Shown here: positions 24,155 to 34,354 of the stretch, in pieces
Numbering within the stretch: the stretch's first letter is position 1
Layout of the letters: every line of letters starts with the position of its first letter
Origin: Pleurotus ostreatus/Saccharomyces cerevisiae fusant
Lineage: Eukaryota > Opisthokonta
Reading direction: 5' to 3'
DNA length: 64,000 nt
NCBI GenBank assembly: GCA_024196135.1
Contig: JAMQCK010000004.1
Location: forward strand, 271,528-335,527
Notes under the pieces: model-generated
Databases searched by the model: none
The model's input: the letters and a program-made list of their open reading frames with translations, nothing else
What the model was told of the DNA's origin: nothing
Translations under genes and position numbers: made by a program

Positions 24155-25990
24155 TTACAGTTTGAACTCGTCTTCAACTTCCCGAATCGTCGCGTTGGGG
24201 TACACACTTTGCGCATAATCAAAAAGATCCTCCTGGTCTCCGCCGCGAAGCAGATATGTGCCGATGACCAGGCGCTCCAGAGCGATGCCTTGATGGGCGG
24301 GCGGGACGGTTTGCTCTGCAAGCTCTGACATGTCCTTGTCCCTGTCATCGAAGCAGAACTGTACATTCAGCGTGAGCTCGCGGAGCTCCTTGCAGTACTG
24401 CCCAAAGATACCGATCTCGTACGGCAAGAAGGGCATCGCAAGGAACAAACTGCGCAGTCGCGGGAAGCTGCGCGCCATCTCGCGCGTCTGGTCTGCGTCG
24501 AGAGGCTCAAATTCGGCATGCGTATCGTAGTAGAAACAACGCAGATGGAGGACGGTGAGGTTGGAGAAACCAAAGAGTTCTGAGACGGCTGTCAGGGCGT
24601 TGTGCTTCCCGTAACGCCACTCCCACATGGTGCTCACAACGAGGTGAGTGAGCGTATCCGCGCGAATGTGCCGTTTGATGTAGCGCAGGACTGTGCGGAC
24701 GGAGTACTTGAGGTGCAGGTAAAGCGAATGCTTGGGAAGGATGAACTTTTCCAACGCCCACGGCTCCTCGCGCATCTCCAATATGGTGCGGAACTGGGTG
24801 AAAGTGAGGGAGGGGTTATCCGCAGATGGGAAAACCAGGCTTTTGAGCGCCGGAAAGGCGATCCCCTGAATTTCGTTACGAGAGGGAAGGTCCTCAGCAT
24901 CGTCGTACGGGTCTTCCCCCTCAAAGTCCTCGGAATCGTAAAGGTCACCAGTTTCCATGTCGGGATCTGCGCTGAAGTTCACCTGCCGCGCCCACCGCAT
25001 GTTCAGCTCCTCCAAAGACGGCAGGAGGGCGACGCTGGGCCAGAGTTCGGGGTCCAGGCACTCGATGGTGAGGTGGCGCAGAGCGGTGCACGCCGAAAGA
25101 CTGACCGCAAGGACGGCTAAATCAGCCTCCGAGCTCCCATATTCATGGTTCAGCGTCATCTCCTGCAGAGGGCAGACGCCGGTCGCCGGGTCGATGAAAG
25201 CGGCGATGTAGGGTGCGGCAAAGTCTGCGTCCAACCTCTCGTCAAAGCACACGCTACGGAGCCCGGGGGATGTGAAGAGGCGCAGCACGCTGGGCTGATC
25301 CCCAAACGCAGGGACATGAAGCGAGTGGAGACGAGGGAACAGACACAAGTTTGGCATGCTGGCAGCCAGCATATCGTAAACCGCGGGGGCGAGAGCGAGG
25401 CCGCCCCACTCGGAGAGCAGCTCTTCTGGGCCAGAGGGCCCGCCTACAGTCTGCATAGTGCGAACGCGCCCTGTCTTAATCAGGACGGCAGCCCATTCGG
25501 CTTGCGTGATACCGCGACGCAGGCTCTGCGTTCCAAGAGTAAGTCAAGAGTGCATGCTTTTGAAGATACGGAGGAGCAACGCACCAAAGTGGGACTCTCG
25601 AAGTTACTGCCTTTGATCTGATGACAGTTCACATTGGCGGCTGACTGGTCCTCGTCCTGGATGGCATTGAGAACCAGGTGCGGCAGTGTTATGGTCTACT
25701 CACGTCGTATATGTACCACGCATCGAGGGGCAGCTTTCTGAGTACGACCGACAGATCGACATGCGCCCAAAGACGCTCTTCGGCGATGCCGCGCCAACTT
25801 CTGGCGACGTAGCACGCAGATCGGATGCCGTGGTCGTAGCCGTCTTCGACGACGAAGTCGAGCACGACGGAGAGGAGCTCTGGCACCGTGAGTACGCGTG
25901 CGGTGCTCATGGCGGGAACGAGAAGAGGCTGCTGCTTTGAATCGCCCGAGGCGACCCTCTTAAGCGCGACATCTGCGTAGGAAAGACCTA
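23650..25990. repeat. Left arm of a large inverted duplication
   Basis: This segment, read on the minus strand, corresponds to about 26,640-29,200 on the plus strand. The order is: upstream block, F-box/LRR gene, downstream gene fragment. Exon 1 is nearly identical between arms (two amino-acid differences). The centre (about 25,990-26,640) is not obviously duplicated. The middle of the right-arm gene has been replaced. Confidence 0.75.
24155..25910 (-). CDS. F-box/leucine-rich-repeat-like protein, cluster copy 2
   Basis: A 549-aa protein. Exons (right to left): 25910-25704, 25656-25585, 25525-24155. Exon 1 reads ARVLTVPELLSVVLDFVVED then YVARSWRGIAEERLWAHVDL, an F-box-like helix set. The linker exon begins DEDQSAANVN. 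The large exon carries the same solenoid landmarks as copy 1: LCLFPRLHSLHVPAFGDQP, VALLPSLEELNMRW, FPRLRSLFLAMPFLPYEIGI and YPNATIREVEDEF. It is intact, with no internal stops, and sits head-to-head with the broken copy 3. Near-identity of the 5' parts of copies 2 and 3 indicates recent duplication or gene conversion. The same role as copy 1 is inferred. Confidence 0.87.
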
Positions 25991-26018
25991 CCTATCGCAG
26001 TCATCTGAATGAGCGGTA
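25958..26018 (-). promoter_or_regulatory. Conserved upstream block of the F-box/LRR cluster, copy 2
   Basis: Reverse complement carries the series TACCGCTCATTCAGAT, GCGATAGGTAGG, TTTCCTACGC, GCTTAAGAGGG about 50-110 bp before the ATG at 25910. It is closest to the copy 3 block. Confidence 0.58.
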
Positions 26019-26623
26019 ATACACCCCCGTCTCGGGGAATGCCATTCCGTATCCAAGGGCTTCAGCTCAGAAGCGCATTGCACTGGATGGCTAATTGTGA
26101 GAAGAGCATTTACCTGAGTGCCATGACTACGGTAACACCTTCGAACTTGCGAAACCTCCTTTGTTCCCCACCGTCAACTGAGAGTCATTCCGATGTGGAT
26201 GCCGGGGCGAGGTCATTCTAGGTGGCATGAGCGTTAGGTATATCTTGGACGAGATATATGAATCGGAAAGTCGACGTATGAGAAGGAAGACACGTTCGAA
26301 ATGTGGCGTCGCTCGCTGGGACCACCGCTACGGGCGGTGCCGGGAGTCACGTGGCAAGTTGAACTCAGGTATGGCCGGTTGCAGCAGATCTCCCCTTGCG
26401 CCTTCGTTCATCAAAAATGACTTGAAAGAGAATCAAAATTACGCAGGATAGGACGGGGAACGACGGGGCTCGCAATCCCGAAGGAATGCACTTTCCCCAT
26501 TTGCCCGCCACAGCGTAGTCATGGTGCTTGAGAAGAAGTCCTTCTCACAATTAGCAGTCCACAACAATGCCTTTATACGTGGAACCCCTGGGTACGGAAT
26601 ATCGTCCACGAACATGGGAACCT

Positions 26624-26686
26624 ACCGCTCATTCAGATCTTCACGATAGGTAAGTTTTTCCTACGCTGACGCCGCGCTTAAGAGGG
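26624..26686 (+). promoter_or_regulatory. Conserved upstream block of the F-box/LRR cluster, copy 3
   Basis: TACCGCTCATTCAGAT, CGATAGGTAAG, TTTCCTACGC, GCTTAAGAGGG precede the ATG at 26731 with the same spacing as in copies 1 and 2. Confidence 0.58.
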
Positions 26687-26730
26687 TCGCCCAGGGCGAT
26701 TCAAAGCAGCAGACTCTTCTCGCTCCCGCC

Positions 26731-28634
26731 ATGAGCACTGCACGCGTACTCACGGTGCCAGAGCTCCTCTCCGTCGTGCTCGACTTCGTCGTCGAAGACG
26801 GCTACGACCACGGCATCCGATCTGCGTGCTATGTCGCCAGAAGTTGGCGAGGCATCGCCGAAGAGCGTCTTTGGGCGCATGTCGATCTGTCGATCGTGCT
26901 CAGGAAGCTGCCCCTCGATGCGTGGTTCATATACGACGTGAGTCGCCCATAACACTGCCGCACCTGGCTCTCAATGCCATCCAGGACGAGGACCAGTCAG
27001 CCGCCGATGTGAACTGTCATCAGATCAAAGGCAGTAACTTCGAGAGTCCCACTTTGGTGCGTTGCTCCTCCGTATCTTCCAAATCATGCACTCTTGACTT
27101 ACTCGTGGAACGTAGACCCTGCGTCGCGGTATCACACAAGCCGAATGGGCTGCCGTCCTTCCCAAGACGGGGCGCGTTTGCACTATCAAGACTGTAGGCG
27201 GGCCCTCTGACCCAGAAGAGCTGCTCTCCGAGTGGGGCGGCCTCGCCCTCGCCCCCGCGGTCTACGATATGCTGGCTGCCAGCATGCCAAACTTGTGTCT
27301 GTTCCCTCGTCTCCACTCGCTTCATGTCCCTGCGTTTGGGGAGCAGCCCAGCGTGCTGTATGACGTTTTATTTCATCGTAAAATCGGTCGCCTTAGCTGG
27401 GTTGGCGAGGTTCATAATCTTGCAGGTGCCGGAGACCGAAGTCGTCTCTGTCAGTGTCGGGTGCCGTGACTAGTACACCACGTGCTTGCGAGTTCATCAG
27501 TCGGTACTCCGAAGGCGGTAGGCGGCTCGAGTCGATGTTGCCGTCTTCCAGAAGCTCTCTTGCAGTAACGCCTCCGAAATGAAATGCGTCCTTCACTCCT
27601 TGAACAACGAGGGGGTCGGGAAAGCGGGTCCCCCTTCGATAGCCGGCAATATCCGCGAGAGCTTGTTCATGCTGATCCCTTGGACCTGAAGAACTCGTCA
27701 GAGCCCTCCGTATAGTGTATAATATACGAATTGCTCTTAATATGCCTACTCGAGGCTTTTTTGCGATTCAACAGGCTCAGCGAACCCGATAACTCACCTG
27801 TTGACCATTGTTTGTGCGTGTGGGTCCCTCTCCGAATGCAGGCTGCTCACGCTATCCCAATATCAGCGAATACAATTTCGAGGGACCCAAGAAGAACCGT
27901 TATGCTAATTTTCGTGAGAGGGGCGATGCTGAATAACACGACGCCTTGGGGAGTACGGATCCTGGGGCTCGCTTACGCTCACCCAATTCCGCACCGTATG
28001 GGAGATGCGTGAGGAGCCGTGGGCGTTAGAGAAGCTCGTCATTCCTCGAGATACACTTCACTTGCACCTCAAGTACTCCGTCCGCACGATCTTGCGCTAC
28101 ATCAAAGAGCACATCCGCGCTGATACGCTCACTCACCTCGTCGTGACCACTATCTGGGAGTGGCGTAATGGGCCTAAGGACTACAACCCTCTATCAGCTA
28201 TTTCGGAGCTCTTTGGATTTTCCCAGCTCACAGTCCTTCATCTATGCTGCTTCTGGTACAACTCGCGGGGCGACTTTGAGCCTCTTGACGAGGACCAGAC
28301 ACTTGACTTCGCGCGCAGCTTCCCGCTGCTTCGTGATCTTTTGCTCATGATGCCATTCCTCCCGACTGAGATTGGAATCTTCGGACAGTATTGCAAGGAT
28401 CTGCGCGTGCTCAGGCTCGACGCACAGTTTAACTCCGACCACGCCAGGTCTACGGAATTGTTAGAGCTGTCGGAGCAACCCGTTCCATTAGCTCATCAAG
28501 GCATTGCCCTGGAGCGCCTGGTCATATGCACGGACATGCTTCACGACGGGGAGCGGGAGGATCTCTTTGACTACGCGGAAAGTGTGTACCCCAACGCGAC
28601 GATCGAGCAAGTAAGGTCAGTAGATGAACTGTAG
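26731..28634 (+). pseudogene. F-box/LRR copy 3, disrupted by internal replacement
   Basis: The 5' part is intact and spliced like copy 2: 26731-26937, 26985-27056, and exon 3 from 27116, open through HVPAFGEQPSVL. At 27358/27359 homology stops abruptly. It resumes at about 27,966 in the segment equivalent to TFTQFRT of copy 2 and then runs open to the stop at 28634, ending PNATIEQV plus a short tail. Roughly 480 nt of coding sequence present in copy 2 are missing, and ~607 unrelated nt sit in their place with stops in the reading frame. The open ends on both sides suggest a recent event. A truncated N-terminal product (F-box plus linker) or an internally initiated C-terminal fragment (ORF with ATG at 28005) could still be made. 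Confidence 0.82.
27359..27966. other. Foreign segment replacing the middle of F-box copy 3
   Basis: About 607 bp with no similarity seen to copies 1 or 2. On the minus strand a frame is open from about 27,690 to 27,393, reading for example ADIAGYRRGTRFPDPLVV and then AFHFGGVTARELLEDGNID; it looks like a fragment of a real protein I cannot identify. No terminal inverted repeats or target-site duplication are obvious at the edges. Confidence 0.6.
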
Positions 28635-29431
28635 TGCAAGTTTGTTCACGGAATTGTAATTATTGGCACCATTGATGAGTGATTTGGAGGCTGGAGCTCA
28701 AAAGCGAAAGTGGACCGCTGCACGAAGTCAGCACCAGAGTCACATTGCAAGGGCCCTCCATTTGCGTCCAGGGTCCGAGGAATTATTGCAAGCAAGTCTT
28801 GACTCAGCACCCAGCTGCATATAATCCGCAGGATTTTTGGGGAAAAGAGCCCAGCGCGCATGTTGCGGCTGCAAGTCGCGTTACGACTCAAGTTGAACTT
28901 GATGTGCCGCGGTCATTGCCGATCAGGCGCACGTGTCAATTGAACAATGGGAATGCCAAGTCCGTCTCAGACCGCAAAACGTCGCGGTTACAGGCACCTA
29001 CTTACACATCGGCACGCACGATGAAGAACGCGTTCTTGTTGCCGACCGTCAGCATCGAGCTCGTCGACGACGACGTCGAGAGCAGTCACAGCCGCATATC
29101 CCCCAGCCCCGGCGTACCTTAGCGCAACGAGGTCGCATCCATCATCATCCCGGTATAGCGGGTCGCGGCGACGCACTTGACAACCGCCCACATCGTTCTC
29201 GCGGCCTTTTGCTCTCGACGCTCACCTCGAGCCTCACCTTTAGCAGGGCCTTTGGACGTTCTTCTCTTTCTTTCACGTATTCTGGTTCTTAACCGCAGGT
29301 GAGCGAATCGGCCCGCCAAGAGATCCTGTGCTGGCTGCTTACCGAGATGCTGTATGCTTATAGGTCGGGGCTGACCTGCTTTTCACTCGCTTTCGACCTT
29401 CCCTTCGCTCTTGCTCTTGCTCCGCCTCGCG
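28635..29431 (+). pseudogene. Right-arm gene fragment plus ADAM promoter
   Basis: About 28,920-29,170 repeats the left-arm fragment at 23.7-23.96 kb in the opposite orientation. The remainder is non-coding and CT-rich near 29,200-29,430, fitting the leader of the next gene. Confidence 0.5.
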
Positions 29432-32400
29432 ATGTTAGTTCGGATACTCACAACCGCGCTGGTCGTCCTCCTTCTCCATGTCTTCCCCTCCTCGGTAACC
29501 GCATCGAGCGCGGAGTCCAAGCCTCTTGCGCGTGTCGCACACCCCCGCGTTCTCGCGCTCGACATCCTGCCCCGCACGTCGCCCAGCCTCCTGCACAAGC
29601 GCACGCTCCAGGAGGACCGATCACCCGTGCTCCGGCACACGGACTCCTTCCGCCTCACGCTCGAGGCGTTCGACGACGTCTTCCACTTCCACCTCCGCCC
29701 GAACGAGCACCTCATCCACCCCTCCGCACGCATCGTCTCTCACGACTCCGCCACGAGATCCGCCACGACGCTCCCCTTGCTTCCCTCTCACGTCCTCGCC
29801 TACGAGGGCCATGTCATCGCCCCATCCTACACGGACGCGCGCATGCGCAAGGACGCCGCGTCCCTCGTCAACGACGGCGAGGGCGTGCTCGGATGGGCGC
29901 GGATCGTCGTCCACGACCAAGGGGACGAGATCCACTCGCCCATCTTCGAGGGCGCATTCCAGGCCTACGGGACCACATACCACGTTATGACGAGAGATCA
30001 CTATGCCCGGGTCCGCAAGGAAGTCGACCCCGACCTCGGCGATATTGTCGACCTAACGGACAGCCTTGTCATCTTCCGCGATTCCGATATGGGTGTACCT
30101 CCCACGGCGAAGGCATCGGTTGCGGCGCCGCAGACCTGCGGTCACGATGACTTGCTATACAACGTTGAGATGCCGTTCACCACCAGACCCAAGGATTCTT
30201 GGGGTGGGCTTGAGATTCTTGGCCTCAGCCGTCGCGATGATGTCGCTGGCAGCGGTATGGGCGTGAAGTTAGTGCATATATGCGGTCGATATTCGCTTGC
30301 TAATGAGAATTTAGTTTCGCGGACTCGATCAACAAGACGGATGGCTGCCCGAAGGTCCAGAAAGTCGTGAGTAGACTCCCTAGCGGGTCTTGGCGCTTTT
30401 CACCTCATATATGCTGCCTCAGTTGTACATGGGCGTCGCGGCCGACTGCAAGTACGTCAAGAAGTACGGCAACAAGGAGAACGCAACCCAGCAGATCCTG
30501 AGCGACTGGAACATGGCCAGCGCGCTTTACAAGGTGTGCATATATCCCGGCTTCTCCCATTTACTCCACTCACCTGATTCCAGAGCACACTCAATGTCTC
30601 TCTCGGCATCATCGAGCTTCAGGTCCAGGATCCCGACTGCCCAGACCCCGCGACCGCCGACATGCCCTGGAACACCGAGTGCGAGGCTGACACTGGCGTC
30701 ACGCTCAACGATCGCCTCAGCCTTTTCTCGCAGTGGCGTGGTGACAAGGGCGATGATGGTGTCGGCCTCTGGCATCTCATGAGCGGCTGCCCGTCGGGCA
30801 GTGAGGTCGGCATCGCGTGGTTGGCTACGCTGTAGGTCGTTGTTTCGTTGAGGCGTTGGGGTGGTGTTGACCGATTCTTCATAGTTGCCAGCAATCCGCG
30901 GCCGGCGAACATCCGCAGACGGTGTCGGGAACGGCTGTTTCGACGTCGGGGCTCACAGAATGGCAAGTTGTATCGCACGAGATCGGTCATAACTTTGGTG
31001 CAATCGTGAGTCCCGTCGACCTTCCCTGCGATGCCTCGTACTGAACAATCTTCGCGATGAAAAGCACGACTGTACTGACGGCTGCACCGTCCCCTCCACC
31101 AGCTGCTGCCCCCTCTCCGCCTCCACCTGCGACGCCGACGCCCAGTTCATCATGTCCCCCGTCGCCCAATCCTCCGAGAAGAACTTCTCTCCCTGCTCCG
31201 TCGGCAACATCTGTGCCGTCATGCAGGGCGTCTCCGGCTCCCAGACGAACACCTCCTGCCTCATCGACGCCGCCGCGGCGACCACGCCCCTCGTCTCGCT
31301 CCAGATGTGCGGCAACGGCATCGTCGAGGACGGCGAGGACTGCGACCCGGGGAGCGGCATCGACTCGGCGTGCTGCGATAGCCAGACGTGCAAGTTCACG
31401 CAGGGCTCGGTGTGCGATCCGACGAATGATGCGTGCTGTACGGACACGTGTCAGTTCAGGGGGAAGGGGGAGGTGTGTAGGGCGAAGCGGGATGCGGTGT
31501 GTGATGTCGAGGAGGTGTGCACGGGCGATAGCGGCAAGTGCCCGGATGATGTTGTTGCGCCTAATGGTCAGAGCTGCGGCGACGATGACCTCGCCTGCGC
31601 CAGTGGCCAGTGCACCTCCGTCTCTCGTAAGTTGTGGTATGTCTTCTCTTTGAGCTATGTCACTCATCCAATGCAGAACAATGCCAGGCCCTCGGCGCCA
31701 GCATGAACCTCACCAAGGCCTGCCCTGATCATTCCGACTCGACCTGCCGCGTCTCTTGCCAAGACCCACAACATGCAAATGGCTGCGTGGTCCTCACCAG
31801 CAACGTCATCGACGGCTCGCCTTGCGGTTACGCCGGCACCTGCCAGAGCGGAAAGTGTCAGCAGGGCGGCTTGCTCGATACGGCAAAGGTGAGTCGAACG
31901 CTGTTGAATGGGTATGGAAGATACTGAACTGCGTGTCCAGGGATGGTACAAGTCGAACTTGCAGATCTCCATCCCGGTCACCGTCGTCTGTGGAATAATC
32001 GTTCTGGTGCTGTTGTGGGGCATCATCGCATGTACGTATTGTCCGTGACATGCATTGGGAAACTCACTGACTCTTTCTCGATAGGCGTGCGCCGTGGCTG
32101 CGCTCGTGGACGAGCAAGGAATTATGGGACCGTCACCAGCAATGTCAGTATCCCAGCAGCCGGCGCACCTGCCCCTGCGTTCGTTCGCAACGTCAGCACG
32201 CGCCGACCACCTCCACCGCCGCCAAGCGGCCATCGGTAAGAACTCATCCTCCCAACGCCCGGGACCTCGACGACTTAGCCCTCACCCCAGGTCAACGGGC
32301 TCTGGCGCTTCGTCAAGTTCACGGTCGCAGCGCTCGCGCATAAGCGGCCCGCAATGGCCCGCACCCCAGTATAACTCCGCCGCGGGACAGGACCGCGTCG

Positions 32401-32447
32401 ACTGGGTGGACGAGACGCTGTACAACGGGCCGCGCGCGAGCAGATAG
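29432..32447 (+). CDS. ADAM-family metalloprotease with disintegrin and transmembrane domains
   Basis: An 846-aa type I membrane protease. Exons: 29432-30267, 30315-30366, 30423-30533, 30584-30831, 30885-31005, 31065-31626, 31677-31888, 31941-32031, 32085-32235, 32291-32447. A signal peptide (residues 1-~24, ILTTALVVLLLHVF) leads into a prodomain to ~250. The catalytic domain carries the complete zinc motif HEIGHNFGAIHD (447-458, split by an intron) and a Met-turn (FIMSP, Met ~486). The disintegrin module starts CGNGIVEDGEDCDPG (~538) and is followed by a Cys-rich part to ~700. One transmembrane helix (~721-745) and a Pro/Ser/Arg-rich cytosolic tail complete it. All catalytic residues are present, so an active sheddase or cell-surface protease is expected. 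Substrates are unknown. Confidence 0.95.
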
Positions 32448-34354
32448 AGGGTAGGTCATAGTAGTAGGGATTTACTGATGCATATTTGGCCGCCTTGTAC
32501 CTACGTACTGGCTACCAATCACATACTTACCACCGAGGACTGACATGGACTTGTATATCTAGTAGCATTAGCATTGATAATTATAGCGGCAGCCTAGCCT
32601 GTCGCCGACACATTGGCTACTTCGTTATGTGGGTGTCGGGCGTCGTGAGGCATTTTTGCAGGATCTTTGAGGGCAGGGGAGCACTATTTTGTGGCCTAGA
32701 AAATTGACGGGGGAGTTCCCGTGGCCTGGGCGATACTTGCCCTACGCTGCCGCGCGTATCGGCGTTCCTAAGTACGCGGGGGTAAATATCATTTGTAGAG
32801 CTCTGCGATCCCCTCCTTTGGAGGAGGCCCGTTGGCTTCCGCTCTTCAGGTCAGTATTTTGTGGCACTGCACTCGACCGACTTGATTCGCTCACCCACGC
32901 TCGCCAGGGATTTAGAGTGCGTGTGAAGCGACCTGCGAGTATCTTTTCCCTCGCAATTGAACTCTTTATGGTCGCAGGGCGCGGAGATATAACCTTTGCG
33001 ATTGCCCCTCGCGGAACGTGTGAACACGCGGGTGATCGTCCTGATCGCTGCGCTCGCTCACACGGTTCGTCATGTTCAAGGTACCCTAGCCTGCCCTCAG
33101 CCCCTCAACCTAACCTTAGCCCTTTCCCCCCGACCCCTCCTCTTTGTCAGGCAACCCCGCTGAGACCTCTACCGCCGAGCGAAGACTCTGACTGGACGCC
33201 ATCCTGATGCACATGGCTGTCGCTAGGCGCAGAGACCACCAACGATGACGTTCTGAATCCTGTGTCGGAATCCGCGCCGCACGCCTCCTCTCCTTGTGCT
33301 GCCTGTGCCACTGATCTCATCTCATCTTCGGAATTCCTGTTCTCCGGCGCTGATTGACAATGCTCTGGCTGTAACCACGACCCCACTTCGCTTTTCTATC
33401 AGAGGAAGGTTCAACAGAAGAGAAGGTCATACTTGGAGTTGGCTTGGAGTCTCCAGGCAGGGATGTCTCGCGCGTTGTCGGCCTCGCGGGGCGCGCGTCT
33501 TTTAGCTGCATGCGCTGCATCCCCTTCTGGCGTAGTCCGTCTGTGCTTCCCGCGTTCGTGGACATGGAAGCAACGAGGGAGGTACCCCCTCATGTTATTA
33601 GACTGTATTTGCAACGGGGGTTTTCGGCCTTTTTCCCGTTTTGCTAGCGGGCACCTGCCATATTCGGTCGACCTTCATCTCCCAGCCCTCTGCCTTCCCC
33701 TCCGAATTTCGCTGCGAAACTTGGTATATGAAGTCATTTCAACTTCAGATGGTTGCCTGATTTTTCTCGAGGGCACTCGAAGACGAAGAGGTTGCGCGGA
33801 GGCGGGAGGATGGGGTCGTGGGAATATTTTGCTAGCAGAGCTGCAAATACACTCTATTGTTCCCCGGCCCCGTGATTGTGTACCTTGCCATAACAGGTTA
33901 TCCAAATGTTGAACGCGACGCGCCCGCGGATGCCTCCACCATCTTCGCGCTGATCTGTGATCCAAACACAAAGTTCCTCCCCCAGAGACCGCATCAACGA
34001 CCCGGGACGGTTTGCGTCAGAACAAGGGGCTTATCGGCCCTTGGCCTGCGTCCTTCTGACTGACGTTGTTGTTGCCGGGCGACGCGCCATCCACGCGCGC
34101 GTCGCCCCTGCGCGCCCCCGCCACCGTGACCAATTCGGCGGTTGGAAATCGGAAGCTGATGTTTAACCGATCCCCCCAGACACTCATATGATGGACTCCC
34201 CTTATTCAGCCCGTGAAAGATACCTGGGCGTCTGCACCCGCTCCCTTTTCCTACTTTTGCCATCAATCGCGCCCTCCCTTTCCTCTCTGCCCAGCTCGTC
34301 GTCGCCCACTCCTCAGCCCGTCCCTCTCCACTTCCCCCTCCCCATTGACCAATC
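32448..34354. other. Gene-free stretch of 1.9 kb
   Basis: I see no supported gene. Open frames such as 32689-33207 (+) have no motif, biased composition and no splice support. Bases 34,200-34,350 are CT-rich and fit the leader of the hydrolase gene. Confidence 0.5.

Larger units (their letters stand above)
25911..26730. other. Divergent region between the two inverted F-box copies
   Basis: 820 bp between head-to-head start codons. The outer ~100 bp on each side are the paired upstream blocks. The middle (about 26,020-26,600) has no recognised gene. Confidence 0.6.
26640..29200. repeat. Right arm of the large inverted duplication
   Basis: Plus-strand counterpart of about 23,650-25,990. It contains upstream block, F-box/LRR copy 3 (interrupted) and the downstream gene fragment, in mirror order to the left arm. 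Confidence 0.75.

Noticed and set aside
30831..30836. An apparent stop after exon 4 of the ADAM gene (CTG TAG)
   Set aside because: The stop lies inside an intron starting with GTAGGT; splicing to 30885 restores the frame leading to the zinc motif.
33081..33130. CCCTAG/CCTAACC/CTTAGCCC words resembling an interstitial telomere repeat
   Set aside because: No regular CCCTAA tandem array; only scattered similar words in a C-rich tract.
32689..33207. A 172-codon plus-strand ORF between the ADAM and hydrolase genes
   Set aside because: No recognisable segment, biased composition and no conserved architecture; treated as spacer.
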